Below, piece by piece: positions 27,600-38,335 of a stretch of 64,000 nucleotides of DNA. The notes under the pieces were generated by a model that had not been told where the DNA came from, did not search any database, and saw nothing but the letters and a program-made list of their open reading frames with translations. Source of the stretch: Botryotinia globosa (taxonomy: Eukaryota > Ascomycota > Leotiomycetes > Helotiales > Sclerotiniaceae). The position numbers and the translations under genes are program-made. Location of the stretch: contig RCSZ01000022.1 of assembly GCA_014898425.1 (NCBI GenBank), positions 186,001 to 250,000 on the forward strand, in the 5' to 3' direction. Within the stretch, counting starts at the first letter, position 1, and each line of letters starts with the position of its first letter.

Positions 27600-28910
27600 A
27601 TTCGAATATTTCATATTCGAAAATAGTATAAAGGAATTTCAGAATCTTATTCTGAATAACAAAATCTCTAATACTTTTCAAATAACTCTTGAAATTAATA
27701 AAGAAATAAAAAAAAATTATTAAAATCCTACTTATTTTATTCATAAATATTATAAAAAAGAAATCATTTATTGATCTTATAAATTATTAATCGAAGATTT
27801 TGAAAAAGAAAAAGATTTCGACTTTTTTTATTATTTATTTTATAGATTCGATATATATATAAATTACAAAGGAAATATTCCTGAACTATCTAATTTATTT
27901 AATTTATTTAATTTATTTAATTTATTTAATTTCTCTCAAATTCTTATTGAAGCAAAAGGAATATATACATTTTAATATAATCCTTATTTTGAAAAGTTAG
28001 AAAAGTAAGAAAAACGTGATCAAAGCTTTCAAGATCGAATAAAAATCGAATTAGAGCTTTATAAAACCTTAAAATTCGATTTTTTAATATATTTCATTAA
28101 ATATATAGAAAATTGATAAAAGAAAATCGATTTTTTAGTATTCTAAAATATTATATATTTATAGAAGTTTACGATATAATTACTACATATAAAATATCTT
28201 TAAAAACCTTTTTGAATAAATCAAAAAACTATAAAACTTTTATAGAATTTCAATTTTATTTCAAAACAAAATATAAAATTTATTATTTTAAACTTCGAAA
28301 TACTCTAAATACATATCTCAAATTAAATTTCGATCAAAATATACTTGAAGAAAAACAATTCGAAAATCTGGATCCCTTTTTTCGATAATCAATAAAATAT
28401 AGGAATTGAAAAGTGTATTTTGAAAAAGCTTATTTAAAATTAAACAATAATTCAACTATTCAATGAAAACAAATAATTGTATTATTAACTAATAATATCG
28501 AAAGTATTACATATCGATAATAAAAAGCAATAAAACCCTATATAAAAACTTTAAAAACTAAAAATCTAAAATTAATTTATTAACAATATTATAAAAATAT
28601 TTTTAAAAAAGGATTTTCATTAATAAAATAAAAAGTTTTAAAATCGATAAAAAATTGATAAAAATAAAATATAATATATTTTATTCTAAAAAATACAAAA
28701 ACATATCAAAATCTAATTTAAAAATAATATAATTCAAATAAATCGAATCAAATACAACATCACCAGAAAAATAAAATTCGAATTTTCAACAAAAATGAAG
28801 ATCACCAAAAAGAATCTAATATAAAAAGCATTAAAATTAAATTATTTATAATAAAAAAGAATAATTTAATATTAGTTTTAAAAATACACTATTAAAAAAC
28901 GTTTTGGAAA
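27600..28910 (+). pseudogene. Unrecognised reading frame between copia LTR and gag
   Basis: A long decayed coding-like region upstream of gag. It reads EKEKDFDFFYYLFYRF, then five NLF repeats encoded by a 9-bp tandem at about 27890-27935. An open stretch follows at 28113-28388 (ending QFENLDPFFR), then a frame containing FEKAYLKLNNNSTIQ and KQIIVLLTNNIESITYR. Stops fall where Gln would fit. At about 28100 the frame shifts. Length and charge pattern suggest a Gag-like structural protein, but I cannot assign a family. It may be an extra ORF of this element or the remains of another element. Confidence 0.4.
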
Positions 28911-29061
28911 TTTGCTTTAAAGCTATCTTACTAAATAAATTAATAAATAGAATATAAGTATATTTTTATTAATTTATTTATATTTTTAAAATATATTCTT
29001 AAATAAATAGTTTTATTATAAAAATATATATTAAAAATAAATACAAAAATACATTTTAATA

Positions 29062-30371
29062 ATGAATTATTAATAGAACATTTTAATTATATAGAATAGA
29101 TTCAAAAAGCTAGTTTATATTTAGAAGTTAATAATTATATACTATATATTATTAATAATTCTAAAGAAAAACCTCAAATATCAATATATTTAAAAAGAAA
29201 TTCTACAGATTTTAAATCTACAGAAATTCAAATAAAATATAATAATAAATTGAAAGAATATAATTAATATTGCAATAAAACATTAGCAGTTATTAGATTA
29301 ATAATAAATATTGATTTAAATGAAAGATTTAAAAATATTAAATCTGTTATAGAGCTTTGGAATATAATCAATAATATATTCGGAGAGATTTCTTTAGATT
29401 TAATAAATTGATATTTTAATAAAATCATTAATTCGAATTATAATGATTTTAATAATATTAATAAATATACAAACTATATTGAATCCGCTAATTGCTATTT
29501 AAAGTCAATTAAAATTGATCTTCAAAATCAATTATTAATTTGGATTATATTTAAAAATTTAAATAATTATTTCGACTTTTTTAAATCAAAAAAAATTGAA
29601 GAGTTATTAAAAGAATTATTAAAAGAAAACCCTAAAATTGATCTAAATAAACTATATTTTGAATTAAATTATGAAGAGGCTAGAATGAAAGATTCTTCAG
29701 AAATTAATAATATAAATAAAATTATAAAATCTTTGAATACTATTCCTAATTACACTTTTTGTAATAAAAAAGGTTATTTAGAAAGCAAATGCTTTAAAAA
29801 GCATCCTGAATTATTCAATAAAAATTATTCTAACAATAATAAAAATAATCAATACAAAATTAATAAAACTATTAATAGAAAATTGATTAAAAAGAATAAA
29901 TTCAAGAAGCTATTCAATAAAAAGATAAAAAATAATAAAAATAATAATAAAAAGGATTATAATAATCAAAATCCTGAGAAATCTATTCTGAAATTCAATA
30001 GATTAAATGAAAATTATAATATAAATCATAATAATAATAATAATTCACCGAATTATAACATATTAAACATTATTAGCTCCCCCGAAAATGAATTAACTAT
30101 TATAACATTATTATTAAATAATAATAAAAAACATAATATTAATAAAATTAATAATAAAATTAATAAAAGTATTAATAAAAATATTAATATTAATAAAAAT
30201 ATTAATAAAAATATTAATAGACTTAAGAAAAATATTAATAAAAATATTAATATTAATATTAATATTAATAAAAATATTAATATTAAAAATCATCAACGAA
30301 ATAATATCAAAAATAATAATATTATTTTAGATTTAGAAATAACAAAACATTATAACCCTAATAAAAATTGA
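29062..30371 (+). pseudogene. gag: Copia gag remnant with damaged zinc knuckle
   Basis: The frame reads NYIEWIQKASLYLEVNNY near 29.09 kb, the start of a copia Gag (UBN2-like region). It goes on through YFNKIINSNYNDFNNI to an intact open segment from 29685. At 29751-29793 the zinc knuckle reads YTFCNKKGYLESKC. The expected C-x2-C-x4-H-x4-C has Tyr in place of the first Cys (TGC to TAC) and of the His (CAC/CAT to TAT), both RIP-type changes. It is followed by FKKHPELF, typical after this knuckle. The C-terminal part is an Asn/Lys/Ile-rich low-complexity tail at about 30090-30300, whose reverse strand makes a spurious 60-codon ORF. Confidence 0.75.
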
Positions 30372-31009
30372 TTAATAAATTGTAAAATATATAATTCACC
30401 TAAATTCACTATTACAACCAATAATGAAATCATTCCAATTTATAAATACAGAAATATTCCATTAATTATTAATAATAAATCATTATTAATAAAAAATATA
30501 AAATTTATTCCTAATCTAAAATCGATTCTAATAAACATTAAATTAACTACAAAAAAAGATTAGATTAATTATATAAAGCCTTCTGAAAATAAATTTCATT
30601 TTAACCATAAAATATTAAATATAAAAACTATAGCAAAATAAATTAAAAATGCTTTTCATTTAAATTGCAATATAAATTATTATTCATTGATAAAATATAA
30701 TTCTAAAAAAATTATTAATATTATTAATAATAAGAATAAATATAATATCCATGAAATAAATCAAAAAGAAAATTCTGAAAACAATTCAAATATTAATTCG
30801 AATATAAATTCGAATAATAAAGAAGAATCTAATAAATTAAATATTAAATAAATAAATAATAATCTTAATATTTTAAATCTATAGCATAAACACCTTGAAC
30901 ATATAAATAAAAAATATATTATTAAAACTATTAAATTTAATAAAAAAGAATTAAAATTAGATTCAAAAGTATACAAAAACTATCCTTTTGGGAAAATGTA
31001 TTAAAATAT

Positions 31010-31630
31010 TAATAAAAATCTATTAAAAATAAATTTAAACCCTTTTAATAAAATAAGTATTGATATTTTAGAATTTATAAAAAGCGGATTTAAAAAAGAA
31101 AAATATATAATTACTTTCATTGATTGGATTATTAGATTTATATAAGTATATTCAATTAAAAATAAATTTAATACCTTTGAAATTTTAAAAGAATTCTATA
31201 ATATGATATTAAATCAATTTAATATCAAAATTAAAATTATCAGAATTAATAATACTCTTGAATTTAAATCAAATAAATAGAAGCTTTTTATAAAATCAAA
31301 AGGAATTTTAATGAAATATACTAGCCTATACATCTATTCACAAAATAGAATAATTGAAAGATTAAATTTATATTTAATAAAAAGATTATTAATAATAATT
31401 AAAGAATTATTAATATCTATAAAATTATAGTCTTATTTAATTCAAAGTATAATATATATTAAAAATAAAATATATAATCGAATTATTAAAACTTCTCTTT
31501 ATAAAAAGCTATATAAAAAGGATTCTAAATTAAATAATATAAAAACCTTAAGTTCTTTTGTTTTTATATATAAATATAAAGAGCAAAAAAATAATAAACT
31601 GGATTTTAAAGTATAAAAAGGAATATTATT
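31010..31630 (+). pseudogene. Copia integrase core remnant
   Basis: The frame reads NKISIDILEF (first catalytic Asp region), ITFIDWIIRFI, then IKIIRINNTLEFKSN (second Asp region with Asp changed to Asn). Next is YIYSQNRIIERLN near 31.35 kb, where the third catalytic Glu and the Q-N-G-x-x-E-R-x-N pattern are recognisable, G replaced by R. A later KRYKP-like linker block follows (SFVFIYKYKEQKNNKLDFKV). Several Gln codons are now stops. Non-functional. Confidence 0.75.
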
Positions 31631-31732
31631 ATTATATATATTATTTTATAATTTAATATTTTATATCCCTAATATAAATCGAATTATTAATTCAAAAGAT
31701 TTTATTATTTATAAGAATATTCAATATTATCA

Positions 31733-31776
<44 letters not shown>

Positions 31777-32479
31777 TCAATAAAAATATTATTAATTTAA
31801 AACAAATAGAATTAAAAAATCTATTTAATAATAATTTTATTCCTTTTGAAACAGAAATTCAAAAAGATAACAGTTATTATAAAAATCATAAAAATAATAA
31901 AAATAATGATATTTATTATAAAAATCATAATATAAATGATGAAGATAATGAAAATAATAATATAAATCAAGAGCTAAATACAAATAATAAATGTCCTATA
32001 ATCGAAATCCCTTATAATTCAAATTTGCTAATTCTATTAAAACAATCAAAAAGAATAAGAGATATAGAACCTCAATTAAATTATTATAATCTAGTTTATT
32101 TAGTATATATCAAATATTGAAATAATAATATTAAATTAAAAATAAATAATATTGATAAAAATCAATCATTATTATTAGGATTTAATATTAAAACAAACAA
32201 AAGTCAGAAAATTATTATCAAAATTGATAATAAAATTAATCTAAAAAACCCTGAAATCTATATCGAAATTATAAATTCAAATCAAATTTTTTTTTAAATA
32301 AAAACCATAAATTATAAGATTAAAACCTTAGAAAATAATAATATATGGGATATTATTGATATTAATAATAATAATATTAATATTATTAAAAACAAAAATA
32401 ATAATATTATTAATAAAAATATCAAAAAGAATAATATCATTAAACCCTTAAAAACTAGATAGATTTATAAAATTAAATA

Positions 32480-33110
32480 TTTATCTAATGATTTTATTGA
32501 ATTTAAAACTAGATTTATCACTAAAGGATTTGAAAAACTATATAGAATAAATTATTTAAATACATTTACTAATATAATAAAATAAATAGCTTGGAAATTA
32601 ATATTTGTATTAACAATATTAAGATCCTAATTTATATATAAAATTGATATAATATTAGTTTTTGTATAGAATAATATTAATATAAATTTATATATTAAAC
32701 CCCCTGAAATGATAAATTATAATCAGAATAATATATTAAAATTAAATAAAGTATTATATAGATTAAAGCAATCTATTAGAATCTGATATAATACATTAAA
32801 AAATATATTATATAAATTAAACTTTAATTTATTAATATCAAACGAATATGTTTTTATTGATAAAATATTAGAATTAATATTAAATATATATATAAATAAT
32901 ATTGCAATAATAAAACCTAATGAAAATCTAATTAAAGATTTCATTTAAAATATTAAAAAATATCTTGATTTAAAGGATTTAGATCTTATAAAAGATTATT
33001 TAGACATTCAAATTAAAATCAATAATAATTCTCTTAAATTAACTCAAAAAGATTATATTAATAAATATCTAATTGATTTAAAAATAGAAAATTACAATAT
33101 TATTTTCATT
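32480..33110 (+). pseudogene. Copia reverse transcriptase remnant
   Basis: Recognisable blocks in order: EFKTRFITKGFEKLYRINY (start of RVT_2), LTILRS and FIYKIDIILVFV around the first catalytic Asp, KLNKVLYRLKQSIR near 32.75 kb, then NIYINNIAIIKP at 32.885-32.92 kb. The YVDD active-site box has become YINN through two Asp-to-Asn (G-to-A) changes. The block QKLIGKAFYIALKTR after it matches the copia connection region (G-x-L-x-Y). Stops are at Gln or Trp positions. Dead enzyme. Confidence 0.8.
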
Positions 33111-33399
33111 TCAATAAATTCTAAAAATGAATTCAAAAAGAATTCTGAAATAACTAATATTTTTGATATAAAATACACTCAAAAATTAATAGGAAAAGCT
33201 TTTTATATAGCTTTAAAAACTAGATGAAATATATGTTTTTTTATATTAAAATTAGTTAGATTCGTTTCAAATTCTAGTTCAAATTATATAATAGAAACTA
33301 AACAAATTTTTAAATATTTAAAAGGATTAAAAAATTTAGGAATTTAATATATAAAGAATATTAATAATAATATTAATATTAAAGATTATAATATTAATA

Positions 33400-33862
33400 A
33401 TTATATTAAAGGATATTCAAATGCAGATTTTACAAGGGATATTAATTCAACTAAACTAATTAATAGCTATATATTTATATATACTAATAAACCTATTAGT
33501 TGGAGAATTAAACTTCAATCTGTAATAGCCCAAAATATAGCTGAAATTGAATTAATAGCTATTAATTTAGCTGCAAAAAAAGCAATTTATATTCAAAAAA
33601 TATTAAAAGAATTAAATAAATATAAACAGAATAAATTCGTTTTATATACAAATAATAAAGTAGCAATATATATTTCAGAAAACCCTGTTTTTTATAAAAG
33701 AAACAAATATATTACTACAAAATATTATTTAATAAAAGAATTAATAAATAAAGGATTAATCGATTTAATTTGGATTTCTACAAACGAATAATTAGTTGAT
33801 GGTCTAACTAAATCATTAGTGAAAATTAAATTATTAAAATGGATCGAATTAGTTCAAAAATA
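33400..33862 (+). pseudogene. Copia RNase H and pol C-terminus remnant
   Basis: Reads GYSNADFTRDINSTKLINSY (RNase H start, usually 'GYSDADWAGD'), then PISWRIKLQSVIAQ and IAEIELIAINLAAKKAIYI. The final block is TKYYLIKELINKGLIDLIWI, then LVDGLTKSLVKIKLLKWIEL, the usual copia C-terminus ('..ADGLTK.L....F..F...'). The first Asp is now Asn. The frame is open for long runs with one stop before LVDGL. The polypurine tract ahead of the 3' LTR is probably within 'attaaaggcaaa' at 33929-33940. Confidence 0.8.
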
Positions 33863-33940
33863 ATAATTAATAAATAATAAAAATTATTATTATTATTATT
33901 ATTATTAAAAGATTTAAACTACATATTTATTAAAGGCAAA

Positions 33941-34119
33941 TATTGTTTTTAATAAATATTAATTAAATCACTTAATATTATTATAATATTAAGGGAACTA
34001 ATTATAATAATAAAATTCTATTATTATAATAAAATAATAAAAATTCAATAATATAAGAAAAATTTCTTATATTCTTTATTCTCTTTATATAAGGAAGAAT
34101 ATTATTATAAAAATAAAAT
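33941..34119 (+). repeat. Copia 3' LTR
   Basis: 179-bp direct repeat of 26691-26869 with two C/T differences (34022 and 34083). The DNA following it (ttcaaaagaaaacc...) is not a continuation of LINE C. Confidence 0.9.
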
Positions 34120-34679
34120 TCAAAAGAAAACCATATCTGAGAGTTGTAATAAAATTTGATTAGCAATCAATTTCTGTATGATTCCAATCTTTATTATCTC
34201 AAAATTTCAATCGAAATACAATAAATCATAAAAATTAAAATCATTATATAGACTTTCATATATTAATCAAACAAACTAGGTTATATTACAATATAAATAC
34301 AATAATAATAATTAGAGATTTATCTTTTTAATACTATTCCCAAGAGGTATACTATATATAGTATTATGTATATGTAAAAGCTAATTCATTTAATTTAATA
34401 TAACCCTAAACCCTTTGTATAATATTCTTAATATTATAAAGTTGTAATATAGTATAAGACTTCCTAATAAATCTCTTTAATTAATTCATTTGAATCAATA
34501 TAATTAAAAAAAAGAAAGTATCAGCTATATCGAATAACTTAATAACTTTTAAATTATCTATTTTCTACAATACTAACTTCAAGATTAAGGTTTATATAAA
34601 AAATCAAAGTTTGGAGATAATAATATAATAATATAATAATTAATAATATAATAATATAAATATCTCTACTCTCCTCATC
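34120..34679. other. Spacer, no gene seen
   Basis: AT-rich, no recognised repeat end or coding sequence. It contains a single 'aaccctaaaccc' near 34402, too short to be telomeric. Confidence 0.4.
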
Positions 34680-35214
34680 TAATCCTCTATCCTCTATCCT
34701 CTCCTCCTCTCTCCTCTCCTCTCTCTCCTCTCCTCCTCTCCTCATCTCTCCTCTCCTCCTCTCCTCTCTCCTCCTCTCCTCCTTCCTCCCTCTCCTCCTC
34801 TCCTCCTCTCCTCCTCTCCTCCTCTCTCCCTCCTCCTCCTCCTCCTCTCCCTCTCCTCTCCTCCTCTCCCTCTCCTCCTCTCCTCCTCTCCTCCTCTCCT
34901 CCTCTCCTCCTCTCCTCCTCTCCTCCTCTCCTCCTCTCTCCTCTGCCTCCTCTCCTCCCTCCTCCTCTCCTCCTCTCCTCCTCTCCTCCTCTCCTCCTCT
35001 CTCCTCTCCTCCTCTCCTCCTCTGCTCCTCTCCTCCTCTCCTCCTCTCCTTCTCCTTCTTCGTTGCTTTTCCCGCTCTCCTCTCCTTCCTCGTCTTCCCC
35101 CCTCTCTTCCCCCTCCCCGCCCTTCCCCCTCTTCTTGCCTTTCGTTTTCTCCGTCTTTCCCCGCTCTCCCTCCCTCTTGCCCCCCCCTGTCTCTTGTCCC
35201 CTTTTCTTTCTTTT
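34680..35214. repeat. Polypyrimidine tract, 8-bp (CCTCCTCT)n core, A-free from 34745
   Basis: An asymmetric strand: the plus strand is nearly all C and T. The core (34740-35050) is an 8-bp unit, cctcctct, with shorter variants. From 34745 to 35214 (470 nt) there is not a single A and only a few G. The left edge (34660-34745) still holds scattered A. The right part (35051-35214) is not repetitive, yet remains A-free, and its last ~50 nt align to a transposon end (see next entry). Shadow ORFs over the array (Arg/Glu-rich on the minus strand, Ser/Pro-rich on the plus) are not genes. Polypurine/polypyrimidine DNA of this length can form triplexes. Confidence 0.9.
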
Positions 35215-36368
35215 AAAAAAACATTTTAAAAATAATAATAATCAATCAATCATTATCTATTGAAAATTATAACAAAATAGTAATATTATTCTTTGATATA
35301 AAAAAATAAAAATAAAATTATAATTATTGATAAAATAGAAATTCTGATATTGAGTTTATTGAGATAAGAATATTATATATTAATTGTTTTAATAATAAAA
35401 ATAATAAAAGTTTGTTTTAGAATACTTTTATATAAATTTGAAAATATTTTAATATAAAAATCAAAAAAAGTTATATTTAATATTAAAAACTCAAAATTAT
35501 ATCAATATATAATAAAATTTCTAATAAAGAATTTTTATTGAAATATATTTTGAAAAGAAATTTTGAATATAATTTAAATTTTGAAATCAATAAATAATAA
35601 TTAATATGATAAAATTAAATTAAAATTGAATTTAAATTTCAAAATCCATAGAAATATTATATAATTTAAAGACTTTTTGATAAATAAAATTCTTTTAAAA
35701 AAGAAAATATAATATTTCTAATTAAAAAAAAGATATAGAATAGATTTCTTGATTAAAAGATTAAAATAATTTATTTTAATTATTATTATTTTCTTTTCTA
35801 TTTTTTTATATAATATAATTATCAAAATTTCTAAGTGATATTTTATTTTGATATTATTTATTATTATTATATTATATATTCTCTAATATATAAAAATATA
35901 ACTTTATAAATTAAATTTAAATATTTAATTTTTAGAAAAAATTATAAATAAACATATTATAATATTTTAAAAACAATTATTTTGAAATCATTTTTCGTTT
36001 TCTTAAAGTTATATAAAAGTTAAAGTTTTATATAATACTTGATTATTTATATTTTTTGAAATTTTAAATTTTCAATTAATAATAATAAAAAAAAAATATA
36101 AAAAACTATTTTTTAATTATATAATTTATTTTAATATATAGTTTTATTATATTATTAATATTTTAGAATAATGTTATTGAAAATCAATTAATATTTAATT
36201 TAATATTTCAAATCTTTTTAATTTTTAATGTTTTTTTCAAATAAATATAAAGTCTAATTAGTTTAATTTTAAAACTATTATAATGATATTTGAATTTAAA
36301 ATTGAATTTTGATTTAATAAGTCAAAATGTGCAAGATACAGTGATGTGCAAGATGTAGGGATATCGGT
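35160..36368. mobile_element. Long-TIR DNA element, copy 1 (left TIR transformed)
   Basis: Homologous over its whole length to the element at 60899-62319; about 200 bp of that copy are absent here. The right end keeps the TIR: tgcaagatgtagggatatcg, then ggt, followed by TA. The left end aligns without gaps to the sister copy's TIR, but every A is replaced (11 to C, 1 to G over 50 columns), fusing it to the pyrimidine tract. No ORF is visible; it is probably non-autonomous or fully decayed. Family unknown to me; the TA duplication and ~50-bp TIR fit a Tc1/mariner-like or other TA-specific element. Confidence 0.65.
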
Positions 36369-37596
36369 TAAAAGAGTCTTTTAAAATTCTCTGGATAATA
36401 GTAACTCGAATTCGCCTATGAACATTCCATAAGCTTGCTTTAAAATGTTTTGTAATAATAGTTACAATTAAATTATATTTTATAAATGAGCAAAAGATCC
36501 GAGGTTTTTGGTGCTAATGTTAAGAAAGTATTATTTTTATAATTCCTGAATATCTAAATAATATTTGAAATTTAAATAGTATTCGAATCTTTAGATAATG
36601 AAAATACTAATGAAATAAAAATTTCTATAATTTCTTAAATCTTTAAATGATATTCAATTTTTTATATAATATTAATGTTATATTATTATAATTAATGTAT
36701 AACATTAATATTATATTTAATCAAATTTCTTTTGGAAAAAGACTTTGAAGAAAACTTTATTTAAATTATACTAAAACTAATGTTGAGATAATTTTCAATA
36801 TAAGAATATTATTCAAACTTTAATATAATTAAATTATTATAAAATATATAATGAATTTATAGTTTTAAATCATATTAAACTATACTTCATATATTATATA
36901 ATTTTATATTTTTATAAGTATATCAAAATCATTAATTGATAAATATAAAGCTTTTTTTGATTAGTTATAAATAATATAACAATATTGAGATAGGATTATT
37001 TTAGTTAGATAAAATAGAAAATCTTATTAAACATTTCCAATTTAGTATATAATTTTAAACAAATTAATAAAACGAGTAGAAAAGAAATTATTTAATTAAA
37101 AGATATGGAAGCTCTTTAAATATATTAGAATTATTAGAATAAACTTTATAATAATAATGTAATTAATTGATTGAATTGAAAAGATCAATAGGGTATATTT
37201 AAAGATGTACTTGAAAATATATTTGTAAGCAGGAATATAAATATTTGAGATGTATTATTTTAAATAATTCTAATGCTAGAATTTGAATAAAAACCTACAT
37301 CAAAAGTTGAATTAGAAATTCAATAAGAAATTCCCTAAGAAATTATGATTTTAACATTCGATTGTGTTATCAACAAAGAAGAAGAAGAAGAAGAATATTA
37401 GTTTACCTCAAACAAACTCCCCTGGTAACGGAGCTAATTGAAGGCCCGAGGTCATTTGCCAAATGTAAATAATTTCGCTTGTAATGATATGATTGATAAG
37501 CGTTGCAGTTCCTTACAGCGTCGGCTAGATCTCGCTCCGATCTCGCACGAGTGAAAATTAACTAAAAGAATCATAGGTCGAGGTAAGAACCTTATA
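36369..37596. other. Spacer; composition rises toward the P450 locus
   Basis: AT-rich to about 37.37 kb, then a short (GAA)n run at 37377-37394. A GC-balanced stretch follows at 37.41-37.60 kb with no recognisable coding content. This stretch is the left arm of the locus whose right arm (P450) was displaced 6 kb by LINE D. Confidence 0.4.
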
Positions 37597-37673
37597 CAGA
37601 TGAACCTGGATATACGGGCCTAAAAATTTCGAGGCCTAAATACCCGTATATACAGTTTCAGCCTCGGTATTTA

Positions 37674-37735
37674 GCCTTGTTTTATACCTTCAGCCTTGTT
37701 TTATACCTTCAGCCTCGTTTTATACCTTCAGCCTC
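37674..37735. repeat. 19-bp tandem repeat in the MITE
   Basis: Three copies of CAGCCTYGTTTTATACCTT (the first starts tttagcc), the Y varying between T and C, followed by a partial copy cagcctcccc. Confidence 0.8.
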
Positions 37736-37990
37736 CCCATTTTCATTAAATTTATTATGTGAATATTAAATTTATTATGTGAATTTATAAAATCATTATA
37801 TAATAAACTAAAGCTTAGGCCATTATCATCAATTTTATAAGGGCATTGGGAAAATTAGGACTGTATACTCTTATATAAGGATATGCCTGTATAGATCAAT
37901 TTCATTATATAAATTTTCGAGAGGTTGAAAAATATGCCTGTATAAAGGGGATTCCCGTATAGCATGTGCTTGTATATTCAGGTTTATCTG

Positions 37991-38264
37991 TGTTAGAGTA
38001 GAGAATAGCAATGAATCAACTTTAGGTATATTTTAGAATAAGACTTTTCATTACTTCTCTAAAACTATTAAAAGCATACAATTTTATACCCAGCGGGTTG
38101 ACTTCGATACAAAAACCCGAGATTAGAGATTAAATCTTCAAGATATCTCGGAAAAGAAAGGAATCCGTGAAATATTCTAAAACAAAGGAGTTCGTGGTAT
38201 GAAAGGGGCTCGAGGGTCTCCCGCCATGTGATCTCACGTGACTTATAATCTTGTGACCTAGACA
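37991..38264. mobile_element. Solo LTR, 274 bp, inside the MITE
   Basis: Starts TGTTAGAGTAGAGAATAGC and ends GTGACCTAGACA (TG...CA). It is flanked by a perfect 5-bp duplication ATCTG (37986-37990 and 38265-38269). A diverged copy is at 47968-48258 in the same orientation. No internal element sequence is attached, so it is a solo LTR left by recombination. Confidence 0.75.
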
Positions 38265-38335
38265 ATCTGTATACTTTAAACCTCGAGAATTTAACGAATA
38301 ACTTCCCTGCTACTAGGGTGAGCCTAGTGATAGTT

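Larger units (their letters stand above)
26691..34119 (+). mobile_element. Ty1/copia LTR retrotransposon
   Basis: Two 179-bp direct repeats (26691-26869 and 33941-34119) bound a 7.07-kb interior. By eye the LTRs differ at two positions only, both C/T. The interior reads, in copia order, a Gag with zinc knuckle, integrase, reverse transcriptase and RNase H, interrupted by TAA, TAG and TGA codons mostly where Gln or Trp is expected. The first 2.2 kb hold an additional decayed reading frame that I do not recognise. No 5-bp target duplication flanks the LTRs, and the flanks do not belong together: LINE C lies on the left and unrelated DNA on the right. This indicates rearrangement after insertion. 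Confidence 0.9.
37597..38269. mobile_element. MITE with TA duplication, split by a solo LTR
   Basis: Left end CAGATGAACCTGGATATAC at 37597 after TA (37595-37596). The inverted right end is in two parts, because a solo LTR (37991-38264) entered five bases before the MITE end and duplicated ATCTG. Removing the LTR and one ATCTG leaves a 394-bp MITE ending ggtttatctg and followed by TA (38270-38271). Inside are a 19-bp tandem repeat and 'cccgtata' motifs in both orientations. No ORF. Confidence 0.7.

Noticed and set aside
30114..30296. 60-codon minus-strand ORF
   Set aside because: Reverse strand of the Asn/Lys/Ile-rich Gag tail.
26870..33940. Alternative genetic code (TAA/TAG as Gln, TGA as Trp) in the copia element
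   Set aside because: Stops fall at Gln/Trp positions, but normal Gln (CAA/CAG) and Trp (TGG) codons are also used throughout. CAA/CAG-to-stop and TGG-to-stop are exactly what RIP produces, and the P450 remnant shows the same pattern.
34395..34415. Telomere-like aaccctaaaccc
   Set aside because: A single short occurrence within AT-rich DNA, without an array.
34554..35263. Arg/Glu-rich (minus) and Ser/Pro-rich (plus) ORFs
   Set aside because: Products of the pyrimidine tract and its edges; there is no domain outside the repeat.
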